This document shows positions 1 to 13,770 of a stretch of 64,000 nucleotides of DNA, piece by piece (positions within the stretch are counted from its first letter, which is position 1; each line of letters starts with the position of its first letter). The stretch is from Stratiolaelaps scimitus. Lineage: Eukaryota; Arthropoda; Arachnida; Mesostigmata; Laelapidae. The stretch covers positions 2,774,501-2,838,500 of the forward strand of contig JABWDB010000019.1 of assembly GCA_019614645.1 (NCBI GenBank), read 5' to 3'. Made by a program: the position numbers and the translations under genes. The notes below the pieces were generated by a model that did not search any database, was not told the origin of the DNA, and saw only the letters and a list, made by a program, of their open reading frames with translations.

Positions 1-1230
1 TGTTGGCCACACTGTCGAGTCCACTATACACTATCGCAGTTGTCGAGTAGACAATCGCACACTTATCCTTGTCAGGCAGTGGTAAAGGAGAGCGAGAAGA
101 CTTATTGTCCCATAGAGGCATCGCAGCGGTTACGTAATACGTTCCACCAATGCACTGGTACAATGTATCTGTTGGTTTGCGCATCGCTTGCCAGAGCGAG
201 ACTCGTTTGGCTGAACGCAATGTCGACCTATTGATGACCAATCAATTCGCCATTATCGTACACGTTCACCACCTTCGTCATAGCTATACGACTATTCAGC
301 TCATGGACTTCGTAAATGTGGTTTTATATTGAGCCAAAAATACACATAGAGGCTCTACCAACCCACTGGTGTTTCGATGACCGTCTTTTCCACTAAGGAG
401 GAGGAGGAGGAGGCATATTTGAGGCACGATATTTCAAGCGGACACTCTATTGGAATCCATTTGAAGAGCAGTTTACAATCAAAGGACAAGAATTCTTCAA
501 CTACCGTATCTGTTAATTTTGTATTACCGTCACACCACACACACACACGTCTAGAGCGTGCGTTGCGTTCTCATTTCTCCACGTATAGATTACCAGGAAG
601 ACTAGCAAGGCAGCAGGAAGACGGTGCATTTCCGACTCCGGAAAAGTCTCTCAGGTAGAATCGATGCGGAGTCTTTGATTCGGGCCGTGCTGTGACAGCC
701 AAAGTTGGCATTTCCCGTAGACGGTGCGGAGAAGTCTCAGACTTCTCTGGATTTTCCTGCTGTGTTTTTTTGACTTCTTCAACAAAAAAAAGGTCGATAC
801 GAAGCATGCAGATATCCGTAGCCCAGTAGTTGAGTTGCGTGCGATGACTACATTAAAGTGTTATCTAAATACTAAAAACAGCGTAGAACCTTGAAGGTAT
901 CCGGGTGCGTTACGATCGGGCTGTGTGCCTACTATATAGCGTTCCATCGACGGTATTTTTTTTTTCTTGAAATAATGCCATATATTTTTAAAGGCCAATG
1001 AAATCCAACGCGACTTGCAGGATACACCATGCAATTCCACGTACTTGAACGGTAGAGAAAATTTACTTAAAAAATATATTATTACTATACGCTGGATAAT
1101 GTCAACCGAAAACTCTATGAACGGGTGTCGTTTGACGTCGCGGATGCTGCTAAAGTGATCAATTAAGAAACAGGTGTCACCAATCCATAAGAAGAAAAAT
1201 CTCGTGTCGGCAACGGGTGGCATTTGTACG
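1..1230. other. Non-coding or unassigned sequence
   Basis: I see no exon with convincing splice signals or family resemblance. Short open frames on both strands have no recognisable composition. An A/T-rich stretch with a run of T lies near 958-967, and a short GAG-type trinucleotide run lies near 400-413. Confidence 0.5.
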
Positions 1231-1745
1231 GTTTATCTAAAATCATCCAATGTCATTTGCCTAATCAAATTTATGCAAATTGTTTCATTTAAGCAGGGAT
1301 AGCCCGGCAGGAGTATGCTCTCCCGCTGTTCAAAACGCCACCGGATTTTCGTAGATTGCGAAAATCTCCGCGCCACCTCGACGCTGACATCAAATTTCAC
1401 TGTAATAGGGAAGTCCGTTTTGTTCACTGAATATTGGACCCGTTCCCAAACGCATTCGAGCGCTAATTTGTCATTTTCTGATGAGCCACGCCACAGGGGG
1501 TAGCATAGAGCGACTTCATTGTAGCTATGTCCCATCAAAACAAAAGGACTCGGAACACCTCGACGGCGGACGGATGTCATTTCCGTAAGCACTCCACCAT
1601 GCGCGAACAAGTTTGTAACGACGAGCCAAGCAATTAAACATGCGATATCGAACGAAGCCACACGAGCATTTAAGAGCGCTTCGACGAAATTGGCTTGTTC
1701 GTGTCCACTTGGATTAATGCGACTAATCTTATTGCAACTGCATTT
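1231..1745 (-). CDS. Uncertain open frame with hydrophobic segment, possible exon
   Basis: The - strand frame is open for about 170 codons and ends in a TAA at about 1231. It has no ATG near its 5' end, so if real it is an internal or terminal exon rather than a whole gene. A hydrophobic stretch (IACLIAWLVVTNLF) about 30-45 residues in is followed by a polar region with several Cys residues and two N-x-T sequons (NKT and NET). That would fit a secreted or membrane-anchored protein. I recognise no family. In 64 kb read in six frames, a few open frames of this length are expected by chance, so support is weak. Confidence 0.18.
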
Positions 1746-4700
1746 TTCGAGGTGTAAACAGCCGAAAATCTCCCATAGTCGGAGTCTACTCAGCGTGCGT
1801 TGACCACCAGTGTGCGCCGCTTAAGCAAGGCCATCGATCGCAATCGTAATATAATAGTAGAAGGTCAGGATGGTTACATGAGTCAGAGTTACCTAGCATC
1901 CAATCAACATAACCCGAGAGCCAGGATATACAAGAGTGTAGACCCATACTTTCTGGTTTCCAGATTTGGCTCACGTTATTCCGTTGCCTCTACCGAACGA
2001 ACGGTATGCATCACCGCTTTCGATTCTATCCTTGGCAAGGTGCATCCTTCGAAGGATAATTATATGCTCGAAATCCTCACAACGATTTTAATGATAGATG
2101 GCCATATCAGGCTGAGTTGCAGCTGCATCCCAATACCTCACTTGGTGCTGGACTACGTCAGCAGGCTATGATACCCCTGCCGGTCAATCTAAAGGTACAA
2201 TATCTGTTGTCGACTCCCGACTCCCCTCTGAGTGTGAGGACATATCACAGATTAGCATGCCTGCTGATTAGCTTCGGTCTTCAGCAAGGTGAGTAACGAC
2301 AGGGAGGAGCTGTCAGGCAGAACAAATGATATGATATCTATTGCTGTTGCCCGACGATATCGCAATTGAACTCGCGCATTTACGCTTCACTCACGATTGC
2401 GATGACGGATATGTTCAGTCGTGCGCACACGCAACAAATGCGACAGAAACTCTGGCATATTCTGGAAATCGATGCTGCGGTTCACTTCGATTGATGATGA
2501 CCTTCTCTGAGAGGTCCTATCTGGGCCATCAGCAGGTTTCTGATGGCGCTGACAGTAATGGTGGCGCACTGATCACTTTCGTCGCTCGGGGCGCCGCGGG
2601 GAGGGGCTGTTGGCAACGGGGCACAGAGGAGATTGTTACAACCCGAATTAAAACGAGGGATACACAGCACTAGAGCGAGACCTCTGTGGGTATATTGTGC
2701 GGCTGTTATTGTTGAAGTCGGAGCCAAGGAGGACGTTGGAGGCTGACGAGTGTTGGTTGCACGGATGTGATCATGCAGCTTCTATTTCTCTCTCGGTTGG
2801 AATATCTGTTATAGTTGTTATAAGATCTAATTGTGACAACAGCTGTGGTATAGGCACATCTTCGAACTCTTGATTATCACCTAGCAATATACTACTAGCA
2901 AATTACTAATTGGCGGCTGGTAATGACGTTGATGATATCTAATTCAAAGAAATGAGGTCATGTGGTACACGGAAGAAATGAAATAAATGCACCCAGACAC
3001 GAGCTTTATCAGAGCGACCTTTTATCCCGACCCTATACGTCCCCGTACGCGCAAGAAATCCCTTTGAAATATTACACTGCACTATTCAGTGATTCACAGA
3101 GTTGTCTCTAACCTAAACTCCCAATGGCGGTTTCACCGTTTCTCGGTATACACCGTTCTTTACTACGATTACGAGCAGCGATCAATGGAGCAGATAGCAT
3201 CATGTGCTTACTGATTCAGTGCGACGACTCTGCAGTGCATTGAAGCACTTGAACCGTCTGCCTATTAACGTTATACACTTGAAGACAACCTCTTTCCATT
3301 CTTCATAAATATGAGAATAGATGCCGCTGTGCGTTGTGGTACTCCCGCTGGGTCACTACGGGCTATGATTACCGTAATTAGTGAATCATTTGCGCTAAAT
3401 TTTGCCGCGTATGATCATGCGAAACGTAATTACCTCTATCTGTCTATTGAGGTAGACCGTATCGTATGGCATTAACTGGTTGGAGCTAGTTGCTGTTTGT
3501 CAATCAAACGTATTTCCCGGCAATGTAGAATGTGTTAGAAGTTCTTTAGCTTAGAGTAGCATGTTTACGGCTATTAAAAGCACACACCACTGCGTGAAGA
3601 TCACTGTGTGAACTTCATTATGAGGAGGCGAGTATAGCCATCTACAGGTGTTAATAGCAACAATTTAAGTGGGTGAACGATTATGGCCGTTTTTACAGAA
3701 TACAAAAAATATACTAACATCAAGTGATTATTTTGTACCATGGGCCATTGATCGATCTTTATTCTACACTATTATAACTAGTTATACTCTCATTATTTGT
3801 TCGCTATTTGAGTTAATGTACAGTACGAATATAGGGTTGGGCGTTGGGCAAGAACATATCTAATTAAAATCTGCCTTTAATAAGAATAAATTCGAAGTTG
3901 GACATTAATCGTTGCCACCGAGTTGAGCTTCTCAACTTCAACTCTCTAGAATGTATTTCTGTAACGTGCGCGACCCTATGGGAAACTACCTGAAGACTAA
4001 CGATTTCGACGGCAGCCTTGCGTGCAGTATTTTTCCATTCGGTTTTCTTTAGCTGCAGCAATTTATCTAGTATTATTCGAGCCGTTTATTTCAAAACGAA
4101 CGGAAGAGAAAACGATCATTCTTAAGAAGTTATTTAACGGGAAGCCAAATATCGGTTAAAATATTAAAGCGCTGGATTGCTTTTCAAGTTGAGCTTCGCG
4201 GCCTCTAAGAAAACGTTTCCATTTATCTAAAATACAAGCTACTATCTTTATAGATTTGTATTGACAGACTGGGACGTAAGCGACAGGGAAGTCTGTCTTC
4301 GAATCTGTCAAATTCTGCTTAGCTCTCCCATAGAGTTTTCCATTATTTCTCGCTGCATGGCTCCGAGACGGTGGAGCCGTTTATTGTAGAAAGGGTCCTT
4401 AGTTACTGAGAAGTCTACCTTTCGTATATGTGATCGACAATCAATGTTATTTGTATTAGAAGATAAGCACCAAAACTAACCACCCTGCGAAAACGATTCA
4501 ATAACGTAAGCAGAGAATAAAACTAGTGACATCAAATCAACGGTTCACTCAATATTGCACGCACACAATGGGTGTGTTTGTTGCTCTTGTGACCCTCCAG
4601 CGACTTTTATCTATTTATTTAACATAGCAAGCGTACCCTGTAGAGGGCAATTCGATCATTTTGTGTACCTACATTTTCTCGTATTGTGCTTTATCAATCT

Positions 4701-5998
4701 CTCTGAATAATCACAAAAAAATATCGCATAATTCTTCGCGTTGTTGTTGTTGTTATTGTTGTTACTGCTGCTGTTCGGAGAACCATTTCGAAATCAAACG
4801 ATCGTTCTATTCTTTGCAATATGTTTCGTGGCAATTTCAAGTAAAATTTTCAGTCCTTCTGAGACGAGGTCGTCAGACTACACGAGCGAAAAACTCGGAT
4901 AAACCGAAAGGTCAGATTCAAATCGTTCAGTGTTGACCCATTACACCGTCGATCGGTCTCGGCAAAGGGAGATTATCCAATCAGGCGACTCGACAGGCGA
5001 ACGAGAACAAGAATTGCTAGCATCCCATGGGGCTGACTCCTGCCTAGTGCACCACAAATGTTGTCGTTTAATGGGGATCATCTTCGGGTCGGAAGGGGAC
5101 GAATTGAATCGGTGAATCTCCCTCGCTTGAAATGCCCTTGATTTGAAATGCGCCAAGGGAGATCTTCCCGACACAACTATGACAGGCTACTTTCACTGTC
5201 CGCCGGTCGGTCTACGGTCACTCGTCGACGTTAGACAATGCACAATGAGATGCTTTGCTTGGGATTGTTTAACGTGTTAAACGACGGTAGTAGCAATCTG
5301 CTGCTGCTTTTTTCTTTGTCCTTTTTGTTCTGGGCTGCGAATGCGCCACAGCATATCTGAAAGGGGTCAATGGATGTCATCCGCTGGCGGACAGAATCGA
5401 GCGGCTTAGGTAAAAGAGATTGCCTCTCGTCATCCGTCTTCGTATACGTTGTCTTATTCATTCAAATGCGCGTAATTCGCTTGGTCATTATGCTACGATT
5501 TAGTAAGGGATTACATGAGCGAGGTATAGGTTAGATGTTTCCAAAGCTTCGACGAGTGCGCAGAGTTGGATTGTTTCGAGTTCGCTACCCGCTCCCAATG
5601 TCTTCTGAGCAGCATCTCAGTGCCACAGTCAGCAAAGTGGGGGCTACTTCGCTAGCGTTGTGTTACGATCATGGGAGCTGAACGACAGGTGGACAGCAGT
5701 ATATCGAGATGGGCTTGCTCGCACAAACAAACAACAATCCGTAATCTGGATTGATTCCGTACAGAGTTGTGTACGGCCACATGGAGTTACGTGTGAATCT
5801 GTCTCATGCGTCCGCCATAACCCCCACCATACAGCTGACTACTAACTGATTTCGATTTCGAGATCGGCCACAGAGATGATCCTGTGAAGTGCGATCCTAC
5901 GAACGTACCGTGACTTGCTAACCTCTATATAAACATTGTCGTTGAAGTGCTAACGTTTTTTTTTCGTATTGTTATCATTATTACATCTGTTATTTCAG
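1746..5998. other. Intergenic or upstream sequence, nothing firm
   Basis: There is no exon I can support. Open frames here are short, lack splice context and resemble no family. A GTT/ATT trinucleotide-rich patch lies near 4740-4775. A pyrimidine-rich stretch near 5955-5998 leads into the acceptor of the exon at 5999. Confidence 0.5.
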
Positions 5999-6037
5999 AC
6001 GAGTGAACAAAATGGCACCGCCAGTAGACCCACGATG
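5999..6037 (+). CDS. Short first coding exon, probably of the GPCR gene
   Basis: A T-rich tract and TTTCAG acceptor end at 5998. They are followed by 13 untranslated bases, an ATG in good context (AACAAAATGG, at 6012) and a consensus GTAAGT donor at 6038. The coding part reads MAPPVDPR plus two bases. The first well-supported GPCR exon at 21387 needs exactly two preceding bases, and joining them gives Cys9 followed by IEQDAEAGH. The join is therefore in frame and supplies a start that the GPCR otherwise lacks, at the cost of a 15.3-kb intron. Chance alone would give a matching phase one time in three. Because the exon begins with an acceptor, a non-coding leader exon should lie further upstream. 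It could instead belong to another gene on this strand. Confidence 0.5.
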
Positions 6038-6087
6038 GTAAGTGTTGTTTGAGTCGATTTACTCTTAGATGCTGCTACCAGTCGCAA

Positions 6088-6105
6088 ATATATATATATA
6101 TATAT
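6088..6105. repeat. (TA)n microsatellite
   Basis: A perfect alternating A/T run of about 18 bp lies 50 bp after the donor of the short exon at 5999-6037. Confidence 0.95.
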
Positions 6106-6651
6106 GCACAAAGTTGAGCACATTCGACAGCGGATCAAAGTGGATTCTGCCTCCGTAGCGAGCTGTGCAGTCAATATAAAGTTCATATATAAAACCAATT
6201 GTGTGTACAGATTAAACACCGCGAGTAGGGCAAATGGCCGTTGCGGAACTGACAGTAAAAAAAACGGTGGCCGCACTCCGTCTTTGTGTCCAGACAAATG
6301 AAACAAGTCTACCCTTTCCGTTTGCCTCGAGTGGAATTTGCAATTCAACGAGTGAAACGTCAGGCGCTATTGACACTAGTGAGAGCGGAAAGAATTTTTT
6401 CCAACTCGAGGACTATTGATTCTCTTTGGCACAATGACGCTGATTGCCGCCGCCCTCCCCCCCCCCCCGCCCCAAAGACCTTCACTGCAACTTTGTAACA
6501 AGATCTATGAACTACCAATGATAGAACATTGAATATGGGAGCTTGCGCGCATTTGCAACTGAAGAGCTTGTCCACTATTCTAGAAAAGGCTTCTAACATA
6601 TCATTCTTCTTCTGAGCAAGAGCTGAGTCCATCCCTGACTTCGGTTACGTG

Positions 6652-6675
6652 TATATATATATATATATATATATT
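6652..6675. repeat. (TA)n microsatellite
   Basis: This alternating A/T run of about 24 bp, read on the - strand, generates the Tyr-Ile repeat at the end of a spurious open frame. Confidence 0.95.
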
Positions 6676-9431
6676 GTTTGTGCTAAATCCTCGATCACTA
6701 CCATCGTTCTGCCCATAGGTCTCTTCGCGTACAATATAACCTTACAATAATACGTTAAATTTTCACCAAACTCTGCGCTCCCTGCGCCCCCACGCGTTTG
6801 CTTTTCTTTTATCATGGGAATCAATCTATCTACCACAGTCACGACCGCCGTTAGCACCGCCGCAACATCCCCGCAGCATCGCCGTTCACCGCTTGGGCTA
6901 GCAGTGGCTGTTTCAGCGTAATCCACCTGCAGAATTCATTGGCAGCAACGTTCGCGGCATTAGCAGCATCAGCAGCAGCAGCAGTATTCGGCTGTCCGTC
7001 CCGTCTGCCCGCAGTCTATTTGTACGAAGCGGCGAAAAAAAAACAACCACCAACAAAAAAAACAAACTCTCCTCTCCTCGTCGAATTTGAATTTGCCGTC
7101 CCTGACAACGCGATTCTGTGCACGGGGCGCGACGGCTGTGTAGCGCAGCGGAGCTAGCTCAAAAAGTCGGTAATCATTCTGTTCAGCCAGCAATGAATTC
7201 GACCAATACATGAACAGTGATGAACATGAAGCCCGGCCGTAAAATAGCGACGCATCGTAACCGGTGCCTGATACATGTGGTCCCGCTGGGGATGATGGTC
7301 GCAGCCGCCGCCGCCTCCGTCGCGATGAGCGCCAGATCGACGATCGCTGGGGCGCAAACTTCCACACGACAAGTAGCGCTACTAAAGCTGCAGAGACACC
7401 TCCGATGAGGCGTGAACCGATACTGGTGCCGGTGGGGCTGCGGCGACGGGAAGCGTCGACATTTTTGTTGTTGGTGTTGCTGTTCTGTGTCTAATACGTT
7501 AACCGGGAGAAGGAATCGCGCATAAGGAGAACGCTGATGAGATTGTTATTCTTGTTGACGATCTCGTTTGCGAGAGGTTGGTCCCCTTGGGAGGTGTACA
7601 AGGTACGCGCATCTTGGCGGTGACAGTGATGAATGTGTCTGGAATAGAGTTAGGCTGGAATAGAGAATATTGTTATGAGTCTGAAGTGTTGCCTTTGACG
7701 CATTGAACGGATTCGAAGTCGCCTGAATGAGCTTTTGCTTCGTGGAGCGCAGCACACGTTTGGCTCATGTAGAGATAATGATAGTGGTCGACTTGCGAGG
7801 CCTTATGTGCCCTTCTTTCTTAATAAGCCGACGGCATCATCAGTATAGCAGTATACAGTGTAAAATAAACGCCCAAAGTCGGCATTGTAGCGATATTCGA
7901 TTGTTTGCTAAAAAAAAAAAAGAAAACAATGCATCGCAATAAATGTCATCGGATTACATCGACAGAAAAAAGCTGTTGGCTTAAATTTGTTCAGACCGGT
8001 TTGACGATCGAAAGTCAAAGCACAGCCGGGAAGAGCACCTAGAATTCTCCGAGTATCAGGCCGAGTATCAATGTATTTTCTACCCGTGCTAACACTGTAT
8101 CCACATCGGAATCATAAAAAAAAAAACCGAATATTTACACACATCGGCGATGTCGGCAGAGTCTAGGAATTTCCGTCCATCCGTGAGTACGTGTACTTGG
8201 GCTCGTAAATGAAGCTGCGTAATCGACAGCTTTCGTCGGTCGTCAGCGGACACTTTCAACACTTGTAACGAATATGTAAAACATAATATTTATACGAGAA
8301 CATCTGCTCCGAGCGTTGAAACAATCAAAGGTTCGCCGAACGATCTCTGTTCGCGTGACAGGAGTTGGCCGACTATACTTACCCGTACACCCACACACAT
8401 ATATATATATATATACAGCTAAGGAAACACATCCTCAACCGTAAGGGAAGAAGATGACTTTGGTAATAATATTTTACAAGTGTACAAGCCAGTCTAGCCA
8501 TCGCTTTCCGCACGATCTCCTGCTGCGTTCCAAACTCGTGACGTTTCGTCGTTTTGCCGCGGTGTCCTCGACTATTTTAGAGCTTTGACCCTGCTGGAAC
8601 CACATCTCCGTGACTCTGCACCCCAGTGATGGATGACTTTGACAGCGGCGCTACACCTCTCAGGTAGTCATGCCTCCGAGCAAGAAACAAAATGTGCCCA
8701 AATGAGCTCGACGTGACAACCGTCTCACCAAGTCGAACTCGGACTCCGACCAGCTGCACCATCGGCTTATATGTAATATATTATTATATATGCGTGTTTC
8801 AACGCACTCCACTAAAAGCATTGCTGCGGCTGAACGGGTAGCTCATGCGACAAGTATCGCCTCCGCGACACTGTCTCGTGAACAACTCGTCAGGTCAAGT
8901 GTCTTACTCGACCGGACAGGTCGTTCGCAAATGCTTGTATTAGCTGGAACGCGTTGTAACGTATAACATACAACAATGCATACGCGTATTCAGCTGGCCT
9001 CTGCTGCCGTCGTCGCTGAAGTGAGATCAAGTGTTTGACGTTTATTTAACCAACAACCTGTGGTAGATGAGCAAAAGCTGCGAATAGATAAATACACGAT
9101 CTACATTCGCAATCCTACTGGTTTTGGATAAACAAAATATTAGATGCATATGAATGACACGAGGCCCCTTAGCAACAAAAAAAAAGCTGCTTTTCTTGCC
9201 GCTATATCAACTACTGCGCTTTATCCAGTTTCGTAATCGTCCAACGCTTCATACAGTGTCTACTATTATAGTAATAATAGGAGATAGTGTATTGACGACT
9301 TTCACAGGCGTAACGTTCATGTATCCGTTACTTTCTTGATGTGTTTCTCTCGTAGTTTGGCCACTGACTCCCGGCTCATGATAACCTGAAAATCACTATT
9401 TATTTATAAATGTGACTGTGTGTGTGTACAT

Positions 9432-9434
<3 letters not shown>

Positions 9435-9487
<53 letters not shown>
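9435..9487. repeat. Long (TA)n microsatellite
   Basis: An almost perfect A/T alternation of about 53 bp follows a short TG run. It is among the longest in the window and creates a Tyr-Ile-rich open frame that is not a gene. Confidence 0.95.
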
Positions 9488-9490
<3 letters not shown>

Positions 9491-9905
9491 CAAGAAAGTA
9501 TAAGGTGCAATTATCTAGAAAGGAAGGCGATGTACAAGCGAATCGACTTGAAGGGCCGCCAGCAAATCTGACAGCTGCTGTGTACCGCTTCAGTCCCTCG
9601 CAGCCATCTTCGTAGCTTGTGAACTGATTGAGTGTCTCTCAGGCCGATGTCTAGTTGACAACTGGCTTTACGCCAGGATATTCTGCAGCCTTCGTGAACT
9701 TCTGGACAACTGAGAATAGAGGAGCAGCGGTCGCCACCCACAGCGTTTGTGGTTTTATGGCAGATTAGTGACAGTCAGAAACCAACAACCAACGGACAGA
9801 ATAAACGACTCGCGCATATGAGGTGAAACTTTGGTTAATCTCAGTTTGTACTCGGGATTGAGTTTTTTTTGGCTGGATTCAATCAATCAACCAATCGTTT
9901 GCTTT

Positions 9906-9909
<4 letters not shown>

Positions 9910-9938
<29 letters not shown>
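9910..9938. repeat. (TA)n microsatellite
   Basis: An alternating A/T run of about 29 bp, part of a cluster of TA-rich elements from 9.4 to 10.1 kb. Confidence 0.9.
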
Positions 9939-9943
<5 letters not shown>

Positions 9944-12900
9944 GTAGCATATGTCTATATTGAGAGAAAAACGAGAGAGATAGAGTAAGATCGTCTTTCC
10001 GAGGTATCATCATATATCTAATATATCATATTAATAATATATTGTCACTTTTTTGCGTAAGATAGTATATATATGATCGTACTGGCCGATGTCTTGAGAT
10101 ATTTTCGATTGGGCATTAGTAAACGAAGTAGTTTGTGGGGAATATCGCTTTCGAGCGATATCATTGAATCGTTTATCTGAAAAGCTAGCGCCCACATAGC
10201 GAAACAGCGCCGTAGCGGTCGACACTAACTTGAACGAATACAGCAGCCAACTAGGATCAATGCATATATTCCATGTATTATGGTATTGCTGTGATCTTAG
10301 AAGATAATAGTAAACGAAACAATTTGTTTATTCTTCATCTGGTATTGACTATTATTGTGCGTCTTAGAATATAGAATAATCAGGGAAACTGTTGGGGACA
10401 GTTGGGTGTCAGGCCGACGCCATCGTGGTCACTCCCGAGGGAGGCGATGCCATTTCCTCTTTACCTGACAGCCAGAGAAAGACAGGTTAGTCGAACAGTT
10501 ACCATCGATAATTGAGTCTGCCGTCTCTGCAGTTCAATCACAGACGGCCGACGTCATACATTGTAGGCGCTACCCAACAGGACTATTTAACACATATTAT
10601 GGGTGCTATTTAGCATACCATATTGATTATACATATATATATATATCTTTTTGAACAGATACTTCTGCATTGGACGCTAGCCATTGAGGGCCATGTCTCT
10701 TCTATGCGACGAATTTCCGCATTACAGCATTTAATCGAGTAAAAAGTTAGCTTTAGTTGCATCTATACAAGTAAGCTTGTTTCGGTGTCTACCTCCACAC
10801 GGCCCACAGCGCCGGATCAACAGCGTGACCGCAAATTTGTTGTTATTGTTATCATTGTGGATATAGAGCGCATCCATCTCCGCGCGTCCAATTTCCTTCG
10901 AAATTGAGCGCTCTACACTGAACCCGTACACAAACATCCAGCCGCACGTTGGCTGGCTGACGGCATCCACACAATGTCAATATGTTTTAGCAGAGCTATA
11001 AACTGCAGCGCATCAGCTATTATAGCCGAACAAACAAAGCGACACAGCGCGGTCTACGAAAAAGTTCACTAAAACGTAGTTCATACATAGAGAACAGGGC
11101 GGAAGGGCGTGGATAACTACCGGGTTGTGTTCGTGCATTGTAGGTGGACCCTTGAGCTCGAGATGGGCGCGACGGTGTTGGCGACACAAATGCATTCGAC
11201 CTAGAAGCGTTGTGCCTTCCGGACATGCATGATGTCCTAACACGGCCTGCAGCGAAATGTAATCATGTCATCACAGGTTACGATTACGTTGTGGGGTGAA
11301 AGATTAATGTGGAGACATGAAAGGTATCCTTTGAAGTGAGAACACTGTAGGAGTTTCGTGCCTACCCCCAATCGGTTGGGGTGATTGTTTCTTTTACCAT
11401 AAGGCTAGTGTATTCTCGCGTCGCATCTGCCCGGAGGAGCTGCGTATTAGTTATTTAGACCATCATTCTCATAGTTTTCGAAATCTGAACAAGAAATAGA
11501 ACGTTTCCTTCATGTAAGGGGTGTATACAACTGAAGCGAATGTATGCGATATCGCCGGGTGGCGAGTTAAATGCAATTTTTGAAAGGTTTGGCCTGTACT
11601 CAGTAGCGCGAACGCAGGCGAAAGCACAAAGGGTCTCGTGATAGCTATGAGCCTATTTTCTTACTAAATCTCGTATACTTGTGCATTTTATCCACCCATA
11701 ATCACTAAAGCTACTTAAACTATTCGATTGCCCTGTGAACAACCGCGTGATTCCTTATGAATCACGTAGAAATACAGACATGATATTAAAGTTGCTACGC
11801 CGTGCGCAGAAATCGACATCACGCTGATTGCCGTACCGATGGCAATACGGCAAATAATAATGGTTACTTTATCACAATTATATATTTATTTACCAACCAC
11901 AAAGGTTTGCATGTGCCCTCTGGAATTCGAACCCGAAGCTTATTCATCCAAGATCTCGATGTTGCCTCTACTCAATCTCGGTCGATAATGAAGCATTAGC
12001 GCGGATGCCAGTCGGACAAACGATATGCAGTCTGAAATTAAATCGTTCGTTATCACAAAAAAATAGGACCAGACCAATCCTGCGGCGACTTTTTCAAAGT
12101 ACCCTGTTTTGTCCTGCACAAACAAGTCATGAACATAATATCTTGTGTAACGCGTTGCATCGCTGCTTCTTATCTCGTTCTTTTTTTTATTTTTATATAT
12201 TTATTTTCTGATATTTATAGCCACATACAACATACATACGTTGCCTATATCGTATTATACAAATAACGCGCGCATACTTCGTATGTCGTTTGAAGGTGTC
12301 TACCTTCAATGTTAAAATAAAGAACAGCATTCAGCGTGTGTGTGTTCGGTCCACCAACACAGAAATTGCTTGCAGTCTCGGTTCAGCAGCATGTCATCCT
12401 GCTCCCAGGCAGCGTGCAACATTTCAAACGCACAGATCACTTGAAAGCCAATCAGAGATTAAGATCGGCGGATACCGGCGCAGCCAGGAGATTTGAAGAT
12501 AGTGCATATATATATATATATATATACATATATATACATATATATTATATTTATTATATATTGCATATGTCACATATAATACTGAAACGGCTGGAGCGCC
12601 TACAACCGCTCGTGCATTAGTGCATTGCCGGCTCCCTTGAGCAGTTTTTACCGTTTGGCTGACACAAGCTACGCCTGTGTGACGTCTACCCTGAGCGACG
12701 GATATCCAGCCAAGGATCTTTCTGCGTCGTCTAGAGAACACATCCATTCGTGGTCCGGCATTTCCTTTCGAGGAAAGGTGTTTCCGTTTGGGGGAACCGC
12801 GCAAAACGGTCACTCGTACTCACGTCAATGAGATGCTCGTTGCTTCGGGATAGTCTCGCCCGATACTTCCGGTTAATGCCCCCATACAAAATGTAATGTA

Positions 12901-13670
12901 ACATAGTAATAAATCTGGAGTACCGAGATCTGCTTGCTGGAGTACCGAGACTGTCTGCGACGCCAACTTGCGTGTCGATTCTAGGCACCTGACCTTTTGC
13001 GGAAAAATAGCTTCTCAATCAGCCACACCTTGAGGCCTGCTTGAAGGCTGCTTTGCCTCTCGGCCGCTATACGTTGCCTCAATGGCTGTGCCACTCGAGG
13101 ATACTGTCGACAAAATTCTTGCAATTTTGTGTGTGGTAAAAGTATTCGCAGATAGATAAATTTATGTGGGAAAATTCACGGGAACGATTATGGACATCCA
13201 CGTGGAACAGAATCCAACACCTGTGTAAGTCAAGGAAACTCAAATAAGGAACACACTCCTTCGTGAGAGCTATCTCTTATTTGTATTATTTATTACAAAA
13301 AAGGGTTTTCTGAACACATTTGCACGTTCACATCGCTTATTACAGGTTGATGGATAACGGTGAGATTATCCGAAGACAGGTCATATTGATTTGCATATTA
13401 TTTGCATGATTGAGATTAATGGTCCTCTACGAATTTGTTATCTCTAGTTTCTGTGTAAAAACGAAAAGATCAATTCAACCTGATATCTCAAGTTCAAGAA
13501 CAGGCTCATAGACAAATGGTGCGGTAACCGAAAGCACGCAGTTTGGCTTCCCAAAAAGCTCAACGCGCATCTCTCGTCACCCGATATGGTTTGTCGTATT
13601 GGTTCAAGATCAGTATTTTTAAGTCTGTCACTGACAAAAGCAAGTATGTATATTGCAAGTATACGTATGT

Positions 13671-13770
13671 GCATTGAGACTATGTATGCAAAGTAGTATG
13701 TACATATATATATGCATTGAGACTATGTATGCAAAGTAGTATGTACATATATATATGCATTGAAACTCTA
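13671..13770. repeat. 43-bp tandem repeat, about 2.3 copies
   Basis: A unit beginning GCATTGAGACTATG starts at 13671, recurs at 13714 and starts again at 13757, giving a period of exactly 43 bp. The first two copies are identical. The third diverges after about seven bases (GCATTGAAAC). Each unit ends in a short TA run, so replication slippage at the TA tract is a likely origin. Confidence 0.9.

Noticed and set aside
1800..2171. 123-codon + strand open frame
   Set aside because: No splice context, hydrophobic pattern or family resemblance. Frames of this length are expected by chance in 64 kb.
6939..7494. Cluster of overlapping frames in both strands
   Set aside because: They arise from GC-rich sequence with GCC and CAG triplet runs, and no one frame has a convincing start, splice sites or composition.
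9412..9615. Open frame with a long Tyr-Ile repeat
   Set aside because: It is produced by the TA microsatellite, as are similar frames at 6645, 12336, 22226 and 28564.
11890..12010. tRNA-like B box (GGTTCGAATTCC) on the - strand
   Set aside because: No matching A box, acceptor stem or cloverleaf could be formed, so it is not called a tRNA. A tRNA-derived SINE remnant remains possible.
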